Of a stretch of 7,125 nucleotides of DNA, positions 6,269-7,125 are shown piece after piece. Within the stretch, counting starts at the first letter, position 1, and each line of letters starts with the position of its first letter. Under the pieces are notes generated by a model. That model was not told where the DNA came from, did not search any database, and saw nothing but the letters and a program-made list of their open reading frames with translations. Origin of the DNA: Streptosporangiaceae bacterium (lineage in GTDB: Bacteria; Actinomycetota; Actinomycetes; Streptosporangiales; Streptosporangiaceae); assembly GCA_030052355.1 (NCBI GenBank), contig JASIGS010000043.1, forward strand, positions 1-7,125, read 5' to 3'. A program made the translations under genes and the position numbers.

Positions 6269-6303
6269 CTCGCCCGGATACTGAACTCCCTGTGCTCTTG
6301 GTC

Positions 6304-7125
6304 TTAGCTGGCTGCGGCCATGGCGGAGATCAGCTCATAGCCGACGTGCGCGGCAGCGATACCAGTGATCTCCGCGTGGTCGTAGGCGGGTGCGACCTCC
6401 ACGATGTCCGCTCCGACGAGGGTCACGGTCGATAGCGAGCGCAGTGCCACCAGCAGCTCTCGCGCGCTCAGACCGCCTGCCTCGGGCGTGCCAGTGCCCG
6501 GAGCGTGCGCGGGGTCGAGCACGTCGATGTCCACCGAGACGTAAACGGGCCTGCCGCCCAGACGGGCATGCATACGCTCGAGGAGCCCGGTCACGCCTAT
6601 CGACTCGACCTCGGGGCAGCTGATGATCCGGAAACCCAGCACCGAGTCGTCGGTGAGATCGGACGCTGCATACAGCGGTCCGCGAATGCCGACGTGTACC
6701 GAGTGCTCGCGGTCGATCAGCCCCTCCTCTGAGGCCCGGCGGAACGGAGTTCCGTGGGTGTATGCGGCGCCAAAATACGTGTCCCACGTGTCCAGGTGCG
6801 CGTCGAAGTGCAACACGGCGACGGGTCCGTGGCGGCGGGCGGCGATCCGCAGCAGCGGCAGCGCGATCGTGTGGTCGCCGCCGAGGGTGAGCAGGCGCGC
6901 GCCCCCAGCCGTGAGAGCACTGGCGCCCGCCTCTACGCGGCCGATGGCTTCGGTGATGTCGAATGGGTTGACGGCGATGTCCCCGGCGTCAGCCACCTGA
7001 AGCCGGGCGAAGGGCGCGACTCCCGCGGCCGGGTTGTACGGACGGAGCAACTTGGACGACGCGCGGATGTGCGCGGGACCGAACCGCGCCCCCGGCCGGT
7101 AGCTCACACCAGAGTCGAACGGGAC
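6304..7125 (-). CDS. speB: Agmatinase/ureohydrolase family protein, 5' end outside the window
   Basis: The protein is a Mn-dependent ureohydrolase of the agmatinase/guanidinobutyrase type, which releases urea from a guanidino compound (agmatine to putrescine in the classic SpeB reaction). The frame is open to the window edge, and [17 protein letters not shown] at residues 1-17 is the conserved N-terminal core of the family, so the GTG at 7105-7107 is an internal valine, not the start. About 30-70 residues are missing. Metal-binding motifs are complete: GGDH (82-85), FDAHLD with D108, H110 and D112, and SVDIDVLDP with D199 and D201. [10 protein letters not shown] (123-132) holds the His seen in agmatinases, and GTGTPEAGG (209-217) is also typical. 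The substrate (agmatine, guanidinobutyrate or guanidinopropionate) cannot be fixed from sequence alone, so speB is a family-level symbol. It ends at TAA (6304-6306), converging on the LAL gene with 35 nt between stops and no clear hairpin there. A functional tie to the hydrolase operon is not evident. Confidence 0.9.
   Translation of the reverse strand, partial: VPFDSGVSYRPGARFGPAHIRASSKLLRPYNPAAGVAPFARLQVADAGDIAVNPFDITEAIGRVEAGASALTAGGARLLTLGGDHTIALPLLRIAARRHGPVAVLHFDAHLDTWDTYFGAAYTHGTPFRRASEEGLIDREHSVHVGIRGPLYAASDLTDDSVLGFRIISCPEVESIGVTGLLERMHARLGGRPVYVSVDIDVLDPAHAPGTGTPEAGGLSARELLVALRSLSTVTLVGADIVEVAPAYDHAEITGIAAAHVGYELISAMAAAS

Noticed and set aside
6269..6303. Terminator sought in the convergent spacer between the LAL and agmatinase genes
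   Set aside because: No stem of useful length can be formed in the 35 nt.
7105..7107. GTG as the start of the agmatinase-family gene
   Set aside because: Conserved family residues (VPFDSG) continue in frame upstream to the window edge, so this codon is internal.

Overview
The window is high-GC DNA with strong G/C third-position bias and GTG starts alongside ATG. It carries a large LAL-type LuxR regulator and an actinobacterial-style set of small hydrolases. This suggests a soil or filamentous actinomycete (Streptomyces-like or a relative); genus cannot be read from the sequence. No RNA genes, insertion sequences, CRISPR arrays or phage genes were seen.

Layout. At the left edge (1-477, +) is the C-terminal part of a flavin-dependent monooxygenase/oxidoreductase. 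Convergent with it is a minus-strand run of four genes, read from 3160 down to 521: an alpha/beta hydrolase with an Asp nucleophile (3160-2294), a second alpha/beta hydrolase whose nucleophile serine is replaced by alanine (2257-1559), a type II haloacid-dehalogenase-like HAD protein (1533-847), and a 92-residue protein resembling the isolated N-terminal head domain of ScoMcrA-type modification-dependent restriction enzymes (799-521). Gaps between these genes are only 25-47 nt and each gene has its own Shine-Dalgarno-like sequence, so they probably form one operon.

A 303-nt non-coding region (3161-3463) with several short dyads separates this operon from a divergently transcribed 934-residue LAL regulator (3464-6268, +). 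By position, the regulator is the best candidate to control the hydrolase operon. At the right edge, convergent with the regulator, is an agmatinase/ureohydrolase-family gene (6304-7125, -) that is cut at its 5' end by the window.

Functional reading (inference): the operon looks like a small-molecule hydrolysis or detoxification module under local control. An Asp-nucleophile hydrolase next to a type II HAD recalls haloorganic or epoxide degradation, but active-site differences in both enzymes argue against assigning a specific dehalogenation pathway. The most notable single observation is the missing nucleophile in the middle hydrolase.
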